Below, one piece after another: positions 37,951 to 48,510 of a stretch of 64,000 nucleotides of DNA. How positions within the stretch are numbered: position 1 is the stretch's first letter; every line of letters begins with the position of its first letter. The notes under the pieces were generated by a model that saw nothing but the letters and a program-made list of their open reading frames with translations, was not told the origin of the DNA and searched no databases. Location: the NCBI GenBank assembly GCA_032622095.1, contig CP136069.1, positions 168,570,394 through 168,634,393 of the forward strand. The letters are read 5' to 3'. The translations under genes and the position numbers were made by a program. The stretch comes from Siphonodentalium dalli (Eukaryota > Mollusca > Scaphopoda > Gadilida > Siphonodentaliidae).

Positions 37951-38997
37951 GTCCCCCTAATGTTTAGCGTGTTTTGTTAGTGAATTTAACATTCAACTTT
38001 ATATATTTTTCCTATTATTCACCAACTGTCCAGGGGGGGGGGCGGAAAAAACTGCGGGACACAACGTACCGGGGGGGTGGGGGTACCTAGGCGTCAAAAA
38101 TGTACACGTAAATTTTTTTCTTATTCATTTAGGGGGGGGTTGTCGGAAAACATTTGCATGTAATTTTATTTCCAAATATGTATTTTCAGACTCACAACTT
38201 CAATTTTCTCTCATTTTATAGAATATGGATTAACCTTAATATCGAAATCATATATACATGAGTAGTACAATCCACCTAAAACAATTTTGGATAACCACTG
38301 TCTTGGTTTACATGTGATATTGACCCCATTAACCCTCTTAATAATGCCGACTATGTCAGTGTCTACCAGTCGAATGCAGAATTCTACACTGCGATCACTT
38401 ATCTGGCAAATTTTTACTGCAGAACTATCCCATGTATTAAACAATTTCTCCTCCAATGGTATCAGAAAACAGTTATATGCTGGTATCTCACTCATCTCAT
38501 TTGCATCTTTTTCAAAGTCGAGGTAATGACTAGTTGTCATTTTTTAAAGTGCATACAAGGCGTTGCGATCACCAATATACATGTTTGTACATGTCATGAC
38601 ATCACGAGGTACAAATCTGCGTTCTACTGGTAGACAATGACAATTTTAGTCATAATAATCTAAACTAAGTTACCAAGCACCTTCTCGTGAATTGTATGCT
38701 CCGGTGGTTTTTTTCGGTTTCCGGTCAAACCGAGTTGTTGTCCGGCTGGGTAGATTTGATTTTTCTGGGGGGGGGGGGCAATGGTCAGTGGAAAAAACTG
38801 CAGTTTTTGATGTTTTGGGGGGGGGGGGGTACCCAAACCGAAGAAAACAGTTTTTTCCACCCTGTGTCTGCAGTTTTTTTCCGGTCCCCCTGAACTGTCG
38901 ATATGTTTGGCTCGGAATGAATATTTTAATAGATATTATGCAATTAAATTATGGGTATGGTATATCTGACAGTGTTACAGACCGACATTAGGGGGAC
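37951..38997. mobile_element. Candidate TIR element with GTCCCCCTAATGT ends
   Basis: GTCCCCCTAATGT at 37951-37963 is the exact reverse complement of ACATTAGGGGGAC at 38985-38997, giving a 13-bp TIR pair 1,047 bp apart. To the left, three direct copies of CATTAGGG(C/A)GAC (37880-37945) face the opposite way. Inside are long G-tracts (38034-38042, 38766-38779, 38817-38830) and a 109-codon minus-strand ORF. No clear target-site duplication was found, so the boundaries are tentative. Confidence 0.4.
38211..38540 (-). CDS. Uncharacterised 109-aa ORF in candidate TIR element
   Basis: The complete ATG-to-TGA frame starts MTTSHYLDFEKDANEMSEIP and ends in YDFDIKVNPYSIK. Composition is protein-like: mixed charged residues, one NIT sequon and five cysteines, with no low complexity and no membrane segment. 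The upstream minus-strand sequence gives no obvious splice acceptor, so it may be a single-exon gene or a relic carried by the element. I do not recognise the family. Confidence 0.3.
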   Translation of the reverse strand: MTTSHYLDFEKDANEMSEIPAYNCFLIPLEEKLFNTWDSSAVKICQISDRSVEFCIRLVDTDIVGIIKRVNGVNITCKPRQWLSKIVLGGLYYSCIYDFDIKVNPYSIK

Positions 38998-39279
38998 CTG
39001 GTTTTATTGTGATAAATACTGTTAATTTGGGAATATGTTTGCATGACGAAGACTGATTATGGGTTATATCTTATAATTAAAACCGCTTACTCAATATCAA
39101 GCCTTAATATTCAAATTCCTGAGATATATTTCGATTTACGTATTTTGTGGTGATATTTTCTATGACACAAGAGACATAGAATTACATCTGAATACACCAT
39201 GCATTAAGTAGACATCCACATTGGTCAGTTACTAATGAGGTTGGATATATGGGTAATTTGGCCCGGAAAATATTATTAG

Positions 39280-40385
39280 ATAGGTCCCATTGACATCAGA
39301 TGTCCTAAATGGGCACTAACAATGCATTTAACTAACTAATTGATTATAGACCAAAAATGGTTGCAATCTGGTCGGTGTAAGTTTAAACACGGGGATGACC
39401 CATATGGTGTGGTATAGATGCCGTTGACCTCAGACGACTTTAAGGGTCAAATTTGAGCAATAAAGAGCGTTCTTTATAAGCTTAAAGTATTTATAGGAAA
39501 ATTGGTACAGATGAACCACCCAACATGATGAATGTCAAGCGATAGGCGTCTTCGACCGCAGATGACTTACATGGGTATATAATCAATAAAGAGCGTTTAT
39601 TATCATTCCAGAAGATATGTGAGAAACTTGGTGACAAAAGTCGAATGACGCAGGGTATATCAAGGGATTGGTTTTGTTGACCTCAAATTATTTAAGATGC
39701 ACTAATAATTAGAAATTAAAAGATAAATGTAACTTTATCCGGATGCCGTTGATCTCAGACGATTTTAATGGGGAAAATGTGAGCAATAAAGAGCGTTCGT
39801 TATACGCTCAAAGTATATGTAGGGAAATTGGTACAGATGAATCACCCGGCCAGGTGATTGTCACGCGATAGGCGTCTTTGACCTCATATGACTTACATGG
39901 GTATATAATCAATAACGAGCGTTTATTTTCATTCCAGAAGATAAGTGGGGAAATTTGTGACAAAAGTGGAATGACGCAGGGCATGTCAAGGGATTGGGTT
40001 TGTTGACCTCACATGATTTAAAGATGCACTAATAATTAGCAATTAAAAGATAAATGTAACTCTATCCGGATGCCGTTGATCTCAGACGAATTTAATGGGC
40101 AAATGTGAGCAATAAAGGCTTTCGTTATAGGCTCAAAGTATATGAAGAAAAATTGGTACAGATGAATCACCCGACCAGGTGATTTCACGCGATAGGCGTC
40201 TTTGACCTCAGATGAGTTTCATTGGTATACAATCAATAAAGAGCGTTTATTATTATTTCATGGAGATATGTGGGGAAATTGGTGCACAAAAGTGACATGA
40301 CGCAGGGAATGTCACGGGATTGGTTTTGTTTACCTATAATGGTTTTAAAGAGGCACTAATAATTAGCAAGTAAAAGATAGTTCAA
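39280..40385 (+). repeat. 326-bp higher-order satellite (3 × ~109 bp)
   Basis: 'gagcaataaa' recurs at 39455, 39781 and 40107, exactly 326 bp apart. Each unit contains three diverged sub-units of roughly 109 bp, marked by ttgaCCTCAGAcGActTt, tcgaCCgCAGAtGAcTTa and ttgaCCTCA.A.tatTTa. Two of the three sub-units carry AATAAAGAGCGTT (39459, 39585, 39785, 39911 with one mismatch, 40111 degraded, 40245), the complement of the boxes in the ~500-bp MITE. Confidence 0.9.
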
Positions 40386-42189
40386 CTTTGGCCGCGAACA
40401 GCTGGGTTCTAGTTAAATTACAAGTACAGGGGAGGGCTAAATTCGAATTCGTTATGGTGATTGATACATGACGGTACACATGCGTGGTGGGCTACATACT
40501 GTGAGCGTATCCATCAAATTAGTCATGAATGGGGTCGACCGATGCACGTCATAGACGGTTACGCATTCCAAAAAACGGTTAGCCTACATTTCAGCTAGAT
40601 TGGTTAAAACTTCAATGACTGTTCACTATAGCAAGTCAACATGATTGGGAGATGGGTATTGTTAGGATGGATGCGCCACGGTACATTCGAGAAGCCAAGA
40701 TGTGTCAACGAGCATAAATTACAAGGGAAAACAATACTGCATGATGTTCACAGAATGATTAATTTTACGACGATGACTATAGTAATACGGGAACCCCGGG
40801 GAGTCACTCAATTGTCTTGTCACAATAGCACACATGGTGAAAAGGGTGCATGTAACATATACAACTGGAATATCAGATTTCCTCACAACCGAGCTGGAAC
40901 CGTAGTTCCAGTTGACTGTAAACCTTCTTCCAACGGATGTCTTATTTCTGCATAGTTTGACATATACATGTCTCCACAACAATGATGGTGTTTTATACTG
41001 ACCAACTGAATACATGCTAAACCCAATAAATTGTGTAGGTCCAACGTTTTTCCCCACCTCTATACCATAAAGTGCACATATCGATCCTAGTATTCATTGG
41101 ACTACCAAAAACAGAGGAACATGTTAAACAAGCTATGGCATCTTTAATTCTGCGCGACGAAATTGAACACTTTATGGCAGCCTCTGTACGGGTAACAACG
41201 CATCCACAGAAAAATTATGCAACAGCCTGACTACAATATTCTTATCATGTCTGCCCAAATCATGTGTCCATGAGCTACACTTAAATGGACGTAAGTACAC
41301 CGAAAAGCTCACTCGTCTTCTATCCAAATAAACGCTCCAATCGCACAAAGGAATCGCTGCGAAAATACCACGCAGCCAAGAACGATTATCGACGATTATC
41401 ACGCATTAAGTAAAGTAATTGCCATGAAAATATAGCAGATAGACTGGGATCGACTACAGAATGGTAACTGTAGCAGTCGTGACCAGTCCCAGATATGTAA
41501 GTAGAATGACTGCTATTTTTTTAGAAGAACCCATCGTACATATATATCCATGGAATTATCATCCTAATGTATGGATCAATTAATGCCAAATCCGGTATCG
41601 GTATCTCTTTGATTTCACCTCATCACGCCAGAGGTCATAAATCAGCCTGTGCCCAGATGCCACGAACTTGTCGATGCGGCATCGTTTGTTGTAACTCGAT
41701 ATAAGGTTATCAATTAGCCTGATAGAAATTTATCCTGTGTGTGTTCCAATATTGATGTCCAGCTTTATATGTATGAATAGTTTCGTAAATTCCCATCTAA
41801 AATGCAATTGTACTTGAATTGTGCCAGTAGAGACCGGTGGTGCTTGTATTTAAACAATTATTGTGTAGTTTTGTGTACGGAAGTACAACAGAGCCGGTAG
41901 TAAGATTATCCCTCTGACTATATGCTTGTACTGATTTGTGTAATCAGTCAGATTTCGCTCCCATTACTCCCAAGTGTCAGAAGCAGTTAATGAATAAAAT
42001 TATCTTGGAATTCAGTTTAGTAATACTGGTAAATTCATACATGGTTTACTGCATGAGACATTTCCGTTGCGCGCGAAGCCACCGCGATTTAAATGGGACG
42101 GACTGGTCTCATTTCGGTTTAGGGAATAGTTTAACACTGTGTAATAACACACCAGATGGTCTGGTCAATTTGCGAAAAATACTTGAAGA
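40386..42189. other. No supported gene
   Basis: Two overlapping antisense ORFs (plus 40641-40955, minus 41057-40719) cannot both be real. Neither has recognisable motifs, so I do not call either. Confidence 0.35.
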
Positions 42190-42693
42190 TTAAAGGTACG
42201 GTTGGCCTTGGCTGTGGGTATCCTGTGAAAATATTTACACCCGTCAAAAACCGCCACAAACAGAAAGAACATCAAAATGTAGACAGACTTTGTCCGTATA
42301 CAAATAATAAATATCGCATAAACAGTATGTTATTGTCATCTGTTTGACCATTGTTATGTAAACAAAAGCATAAAAAGTAACTTTCTGGTGTTTGTTTATA
42401 TTATGATGGTAAACATAAAGAGCGTTCTTTGTTGGTGAATTCCTGATATGGAACTAATAAAGAGCGTTTATGCCATTTGTGTGTGATTAGCCAGTAGCAT
42501 TGTGCTGTCTTCTGTAACACAATCAGTCTCTTTCTTAGGTAAAATATAGTAGGTCTTTGTAATAACATGCTGTTTACGCGATGGTCATGGTATATATGAA
42601 CGAAACTGTATGCGTTTTAATGTTTTGCTGTTTACGGTGATTGGAACAAATATGAATATTTTCGACAACCAAGGCCTCACGTGCCTTTAAGAA
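42190..42693 (-). mobile_element. TTAA-flanked ~500-bp MITE, copy 4 (inverted)
   Basis: TTAA|AGGTACGGTTGGCCTTGG at the left and CCAAGGCCTCACGTGCCT|TTAA at the right are the reverse of copies 1-3. The boxes appear as ATAAAGAGCGTT at about 42415 and 42460. It is highly similar to copy 2. Confidence 0.9.
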
Positions 42694-43690
42694 AGCTCCT
42701 CAAAAGTGCTCGTAACCAAGATCAATGCTACGATGTATATTATTGCTGCTAGGTCCCTCAAGCGACAACCTATATATAATGAAATTACATGTGGTATATG
42801 TGGTATATGTGGTTGGGCCACAAATGAAATCGACGTGGGTCTATCCAGCCCAATTGGCTAATCGTAATTTTGTCATTAAATGAACTTGTCAGCGCCATAT
42901 AACACAATAAAGACCCCGTTAATCTCGCGATTTTAACGGTAACTCCCAGTTGTAAATCCCAAAAAAGATCTCACGCACCCTCCCGGACCCTCCCCCAATT
43001 GAAATTTCCAACACAATAGGAACGCTTCAGTTGAGGCCAGTCTAGATGCTAGGATTAGCGATTTTCTTGTATATTTTTTCAAAATGTTCTCACTCCGGGC
43101 CGAACAACCATGGACAGCCCGCTGTGTGTCCTGGTCTCTTGTCCGCAGCAACTGATTGCAGGCTAAACCCCAATAAATTGTTCAGTTCAATGTAGAAACC
43201 TTTTTACTTGCTATCAGTCTATATTTGGGTTGCACATACAATCAAATATAACTCGTTTTAAGTTGTAATCATAAGAGACAATAAACTAACGTGTATATAC
43301 AATGAGGTGAAGGTCCTTATTTTATTGTATTGCATACTTCCTTGTAGGAGAAGAATACATACATACATGGAAATATATATTATACAGCAAATGGAGATAA
43401 TTATGAAAACAGAACAGTTGCGTGGCTGATCGTATGCGTCATGTCTTGAAGAGACCCGTCCATGTGAATGCGATTTTGTTTTATGCCCAAACAATAATTT
43501 ATTTACACAAAGTACTTGTTACTGGATCAGATGACACATCCCATAAATGAAGTTAGCCATGTCGAGAATTATGACCATGTCGGAAATAATTGTTGAGTAC
43601 CTGCAACTGAATGATACCGACAACACGCATAAAGTCAGTGATTCCAACTTCTGTGGTCGGCATTCAGTCAATTTTGTTTCCAGATTGAAC
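42694..43690. other. No recognisable gene
   Basis: Short ORFs only, with no repeat family assigned. Confidence 0.35.
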
Positions 43691-43766
43691 CTAGATCATG
43701 CCATGAACCTCTACTAAGGCTAACGCCCGTACGTTAGCCTTAGTAGAGGTTCATGGCATGATCTAG
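43691..43766. repeat. Perfect 35-bp palindrome with 6-nt loop
   Basis: CTAGATCATGCCATGAACCT and the next 15 bases (43691-43725) are exactly repeated as the reverse complement at 43732-43766 around CCCGTA. The 10-bp phrase AGATTGAACC occurs at both outer edges, as a direct repeat overlapping the arm ends. Perfect arms imply a very recent origin or active homogenisation. Confidence 0.95.
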
Positions 43767-44251
43767 ATTGAACCGAGAAAAATAATTTTTCAGAAGAATA
43801 AACCATCATGGTTTTTATGGAATATTAGTAAGATTAAATATTTATTTTTCAAAAACTTATTGGCTATGTACCGGAATAGCACCTATTCGTGTCACGACCA
43901 TTTGCACCCTAGACGCGTGAATATATAGTTCCAATGTGGCATTACTAGCATATATTAGCATATATTATCATAACATTAACAATAAGGAAGTGGAAACTAG
44001 TATCTAGTGCTCTTCACAACATTAAATACAAATAGGTCAAAGCTTGTTATAACATCGAGCAGTGCGTAAAACTACAACACATGCACGATGTTATAACATG
44101 TTAATTGCTTTGTTGTCAATAGACTTAATTTATATATATATATCTTTGTTATATGTCATTGTGTGTGATTTACAACCCTAGCTGGTTTGATTGTTATAAT
44201 CCCTGCTATTAGTATGTAGGCAAATTATACATAATGATATTTTTGTTTCAG

Positions 44252-44475
44252 CGGAAACATAGGGATCAATATGAGCGCCCTCTTCAGTTTCATGGATGAA
44301 GTGCCAACTACACCGATCCTCACAACTGACAGTGACATTGCATTATGTTATATATGCGAGGCTCCCTGTGGGAGACTCGCATATATAAGAGAAGGCACTG
44401 GCACGGGGTCTTTAATGCTGCACCAGCGCAGCTCCCATCTCGAACGTTTACAATATCAAGGCTTACAATATCAAG
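44252..44475 (+). CDS. Candidate exon overlapping a hairpin MITE relic
   Basis: A good acceptor (ttttgtttcag) ends at 44251 and a donor (CAAG|GTAAAT) begins at 44476. One frame is open throughout, reading GNIGINMSALFSFMDEVPTT and on through the hairpin to LQYQGLQYQG. The start is phase 2 and the end phase 1, so flanking exons would be needed, and none is visible. The right half is made of twin-hairpin MITE sequence (see 44336-44605). It could be an exonised transposon or pure coincidence. Confidence 0.2.
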
Positions 44476-44605
44476 GTAAATATTGTTAGGCCAATGCATT
44501 CTCGTATATATGCAAGGCGCCCTATGGCCGACTCGCATATATAAGAAAATATTTCATTGGCGCAGGGTTTTCGTTACACTTCAGGAAGCTCGAGTCATGA
44601 AAGGG
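44336..44605. mobile_element. Diverged twin-hairpin MITE relic
   Basis: Two palindromes with the core TTATATATGCGAG...CTCGCATATATAA (44336-44403 and 44491-44560) are separated by ~90 bp, and the right side reaches AAAGGGTTAA near 44605. They match the hairpins of the intact copies at 45768 and 58667 but have more mismatches. The left terminus could not be found. Confidence 0.65.
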
Positions 44606-45108
44606 TTAATGCTTTAGTTCTCACTTTATTAGAATTGATTTGTTCATATGATGATCGTTAATCTGTCAAGCATTTATATCTATCAAGAACGAACACCTTG
44701 ACGGATTAACAATCAATATGATTCACATTAACAATAACGTGTAAGCCCATTGACTGAGTAAATGTCTCAGTGTTGATTCCTATTATTAAAGATGATGTTA
44801 GTATTCAGGCGCTATGCCAGCTAGGAGAATGTACCATTCTACTAACATACCGAAAATCTCAAGCAAATCGACCATACCACTCCACAGAAAACATCGTCTG
44901 AACTACGCTCAATTGCAAATATATACTTCTTGGGGCGCAACTATCGGAGATAAACTAATGAAAACGATTTCGCCATCGAGATTCACTGCATTTAATTAAT
45001 ATACAAGAATAACGGCGTGTGTTGTAAATTTGGATATAATATTTGTAAAAATAACTACTTTGAGCAAGATTATTCTCAGTTTCTATTTGATCAACCTACC
45101 TGAGTGTT

Positions 45109-45343
45109 TCACATCACTTTAAGCGATACATTTTGTGGATCGACGATCTGATTGTAGTTATCTGTCGATGTGCACTGCTCATTCCAGGCACATAGAATAG
45201 TTGGATACTCCACATCTAGTGCCATCGAATGAACCCTCATATCTTCCCCTCTCTCACTGGAAATGGTTTGAAATTCGTCATGATATTGTTTGAACATTTC
45301 AACAATTTTACTAAGTGTAGGTGGGGTAGTGATTTGAGGCGTC
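45109..45343 (-). CDS. Candidate terminal exon, unknown protein
   Basis: On the minus strand an acceptor (ATATTTTTAG) precedes a phase-2 exon of 77 codons ending in TGA at 45109. It includes TLSKIVEMFKQYHDEF, SSERGEDMR and YPTILCAWNEQC. Composition and codon use look protein-like, with two cysteines near the end. The sequence on the 5' side of the acceptor is satellite (45370 onward), so upstream exons would lie beyond it. No family recognised and no poly(A) signal nearby. Confidence 0.3.
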
Positions 45344-45767
45344 CTAAAAATATTACATTCGCATTTCGTATATGCCAGCCGCTTTTTGTAAAGTACCCGA
45401 GGTTTCGGGGGGATCCAAACCACTCACATCATTTGATAATTGCCCGATAGCATTAACATTCATACACACACTCAGCTAATTTTGAGAGTATATAACTTCA
45501 GTTCATGGTGTGTTCAAATGAGTTAAGGATTCCCCGAAAACAGTGACAATTCGCCTTTCTCGTTTGCAAGCCGCCCTTTTGTAAAGTGTCCCAGACATTC
45601 GGGAACCAACCCATCCATCAAAGATGTGCATTTACCTTGGGATATCGGGAACCAAACTACCCATTTACATTTTATATTCCCTGATAGCACTACCTATCGT
45701 TTAAACTGTCAGTTAATATTAAGAGAATACAGCTTCAGTGCATGTTGTGATCAAGAGTTTAATTGGG

Positions 45768-46166
45768 TTAACCCTTTACCCAACAGAAGGGCCCTGTGCC
45801 AATACATTCTCTTATATATGCGAGTCGACCATAGGTCGCCTCGCATATATAAGAGAATGCATTGGCTTAACACATTCAAAATTATAAAATTGTTAAAGAA
45901 TGTAAGAAAAAATGGTAAAAAGTGTTAAAAAAGATTTTTTTTAGGCCAATGCATTCTCTTATATATGCGAGGCGACCTATGGTCGACTCGCATATATAAG
46001 AGAATGCATTGGCACAGGGCATAACTGTAACTATCACAATGTGGTCAAGGAGCCGGTTCCAATGATATCCATATTTGTATGGTTCTATTGAGACAGACCG
46101 AAGATATTTTAGGCTGTTGAAGCTTTATTTGGCCGGATTTGGCCGGTTTGTTGGGTAAAGGGTTAA
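45768..46166 (+). mobile_element. Twin-hairpin TTAA MITE, copy 1
   Basis: TTAA|CCCTTTACCCAACA opens the element (45768) and TGTTGGGTAAAGGG|TTAA closes it (46166), 399 bp including both TTAA. It contains two 67-bp palindromes at 45799-45865 and 45946-46012 that are reverse complements of each other. A ~400-bp copy in the opposite orientation lies at 58667-59066. There is no ORF of its own. The ends fit a piggyBac-type MITE. Confidence 0.9.
45799..45865. other. 67-bp hairpin in twin-hairpin MITE
   Basis: Arms CCAAT.CATTCTCTTATATATGCGAG and complement pair almost perfectly over about 31 bp around a 2-4-nt centre. The second hairpin of this element is at 45946-46012. The equivalents in the other copy are at 58821-58887 and 58969-59035. 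Confidence 0.9.
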
Positions 46167-46599
46167 AGGGTCCCACAAAACAAAACATATTCGCCTTTGC
46201 ATACCATTTGCCACCCCTTTGTGTAAGGTTCCAACGGCTTTCGGGAACCAACCAATCCATATATACATATTACTGATACTACTACCCTAGCTTTACCCAC
46301 ATCCCCATTCGATATTGAAAGCAATCCTTTCAGTAACTTTAACACTTCAGTTGGGTACGGGGGTCCTCACAACATAGCAAATTCGTCTTTCTTATGTATC
46401 AGCCACTTTGTGTAAAGCGACACACGCTTTCGGGAAACAATCCGCCCATATAAATTATGTATGCCCTGATAGAACTACCTTCCGTTCACAATCTCGGTTA
46501 ATATAGAGAATATATAGATTCAGCTCGTATTGTGTTCTAGATTTTAAATCTGGTAGTGTTTTCGAAAAATAAAAAAGTCATCTTTTGTGTTTGCCATTC

Positions 46600-48510
46600 A
46601 TCCGCGTTTTGTAAAGCGCCACATTATCTCGGGAACCAATTAATCCATGAACATTGTGTATTTCCTTATATAGCTATCCTTTGCCCACACCGTTGGTAAT
46701 ATTGATGCTATATTTTAGTTTGTGACCTTGGACTAGTTTATGAGATATAAAACAAAATCCGTTTTTCTATATTTTGGTCGATTTAGAGGGACACCAACAA
46801 TCTCTATGGCAGCAACAATGATTTTTGTTCTGTATATGTTAGTCTATATCATATGTCGTGTATAACAAATACTTCAGTTCTACAAAGTCGCTATATATTA
46901 ATCAAAAAAATTGCATGAGATGTTATAAATAAAATATGTTGTAACTGGGGATTAGTGGAAGCCTGGGGAAATTTTAGCCACTATCGCGGTGTCTACGGAT
47001 CCGGTTTTCATCACATGAATCATAATTTGGTCCCATTAGAATAATTTAAAAAAGTGTGTGTTGTCGTTATCACAAATAAGTATATTTTTTTTCGATCAAA
47101 AGGGGTTCGGGGGAGCGGTAGCAAATATCCAGTATCCAGCATTCTTCATACCTGTTATGTCCAGATAAATACTGAGCCATATACGTTATATAGTTAATCA
47201 CGTGCTGTTTATCACAAATATGTTGGTACTACAAAATCGAGGTTAAAGGCACGGGCGGCGTTCGTTGCAGAAATATTCATATTTGTTCAAATCGCCATCA
47301 ACAGAAGAAATATTAAAATTTATATAGTTTTGTTAATATGGCAAACATAATCAGCGCGTAAATAGTATAGTATCGTCAAGACTTACGATGGTGTACGTAA
47401 ACAAGAGCATGCTTGTGTTACATAAGTGTTGCTTCAGTTTACATAACACAGCGCAATTATATTGGTTAATCACACACAAATGATATAAACGCTCTTTATT
47501 ATTTCCATATCAAGAAAACAGTAACACATAACGCTCTTTATGTTTACCATATCCAGATCTAAACAAAAGCCAGGAAATGTAACGTTTTTTGTTTTTGTTT
47601 ACATAACAAAGGAAAAACATTTGACGATAACATACTGTTTATGCCATATTTCTGATCGGTATAAGAACAAGGTATGTCTATATTTTACTATTCTTTCTGT
47701 TTATGGCGGTTTTTTGACGGAGGTGAATATTTTAGCAGCACACCCACCGCCAACGCCGCCCGTAGCTTTAATGCACGAAAAATTACCCGATCAATAACAT
47801 GATGTTATAACTGGGGGGTCTGGAAGGTTTAGCACATTTGCAATCAAGTAAACGCAATATCTGGACCAACCATTCAGTGCACAATTCATATTGGGTCCCA
47901 TTAAGATCAATTAGAAAATGTTGTAAAATCGTTCTAAAAAATATGTAACTTTTTCGACCAAAAACATGTTTGGGGAGGGGTAGCTAAAATCCAGTATCTC
48001 GCCAACCGTTCGAAATATCTGTTAAATTCTATTTTACGTATGCTTATAAGATAACTACTACACCACACTGGGATAAATATTTGGACATTATCGCAATATC
48101 CGTTTGAATGATAATGTTGGAAAGACAATATCTTTTTGGAAAAGAGTGACTTTTTCAGCAAAAAATAAATGTTTCGGTTCCAAATGGCAGGAAAATCCAA
48201 ATTAACCAACACTTTTTTTCCTATAAAATAGAGATATGGTATGATGTAGCAATTAACACCAACAATGTTGGCGAATAAGTTAGGATTTAGTCTCAGGGCT
48301 CGCCTTACCAAAATCGTTAATTTCTGGAAAAAGTCACTGGTGGGTATCGTTCATCTGCGATTTGACAATAGCCACCACCGATTCCGTTAGTTGTACTGTC
48401 ATTTTTGTGAACAATATATATTTCTCTTTTTAAAATATGGTTTCACCATGTTCTACCGTGGATAGGGGTACCCGACCACGTTTGGTGCTTGGCCGCTGCA
48501 CTACATCTGA
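46600..48510. repeat. Left arm of a large inverted duplication
   Basis: From about 46600 to 48510 the sequence is matched in reverse by 62572-64000 (to the window edge). For example, 'aattaaccaaca' near 48200 pairs with 'gttggttaattt' near 62850, and the gccgctgcac near 48491 pairs with gtgcagcggcc near 62570. Internally it shows repeated ~330-bp units ('gttgtaactgggg' near 46940 and 'gttataactgggg' near 47803). The left arm has a MITE (47243-47771) that the right arm lacks. ORFs within are not conserved between the arms. Confidence 0.85.
47243..47771 (+). mobile_element. TTAA-flanked MITE, copy 5 (oldest)
   Basis: TTAA|AGGCACGGGCGGC at the left and GCCGCCCGTAGCT|TTAA at the right. The interior is clearly diverged from copies 1-4, yet both AACGCTCTTTAT boxes (about 47488 and 47530) are exact. 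The matching site in the other arm (TTAA at 63287-63290) is empty. Confidence 0.85.

Larger units (their letters stand above)
45370..46600. repeat. Diverged ~200-bp tandem repeat
   Basis: The phrase 'ttttgtaaagtg.c...' followed by 'ttcgggaaccaacccatcca' recurs near 45384, 45575, 46212, 46415 and 46612, and again inverted at the window's right edge (63965-63995). Units between copies are about 200 bp once the MITE at 45768-46166 is removed. Divergence between units is high. Confidence 0.7.

Noticed and set aside
40641-41057. Two overlapping antisense ORFs of about 105-112 codons
   Set aside because: No motifs, no splice context, and mutually exclusive.
47934-48311. 125-codon minus-strand ORF
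   Set aside because: The homologous inverted arm at 62.6-63.0 kb breaks the frame, so there is no sign of coding selection.
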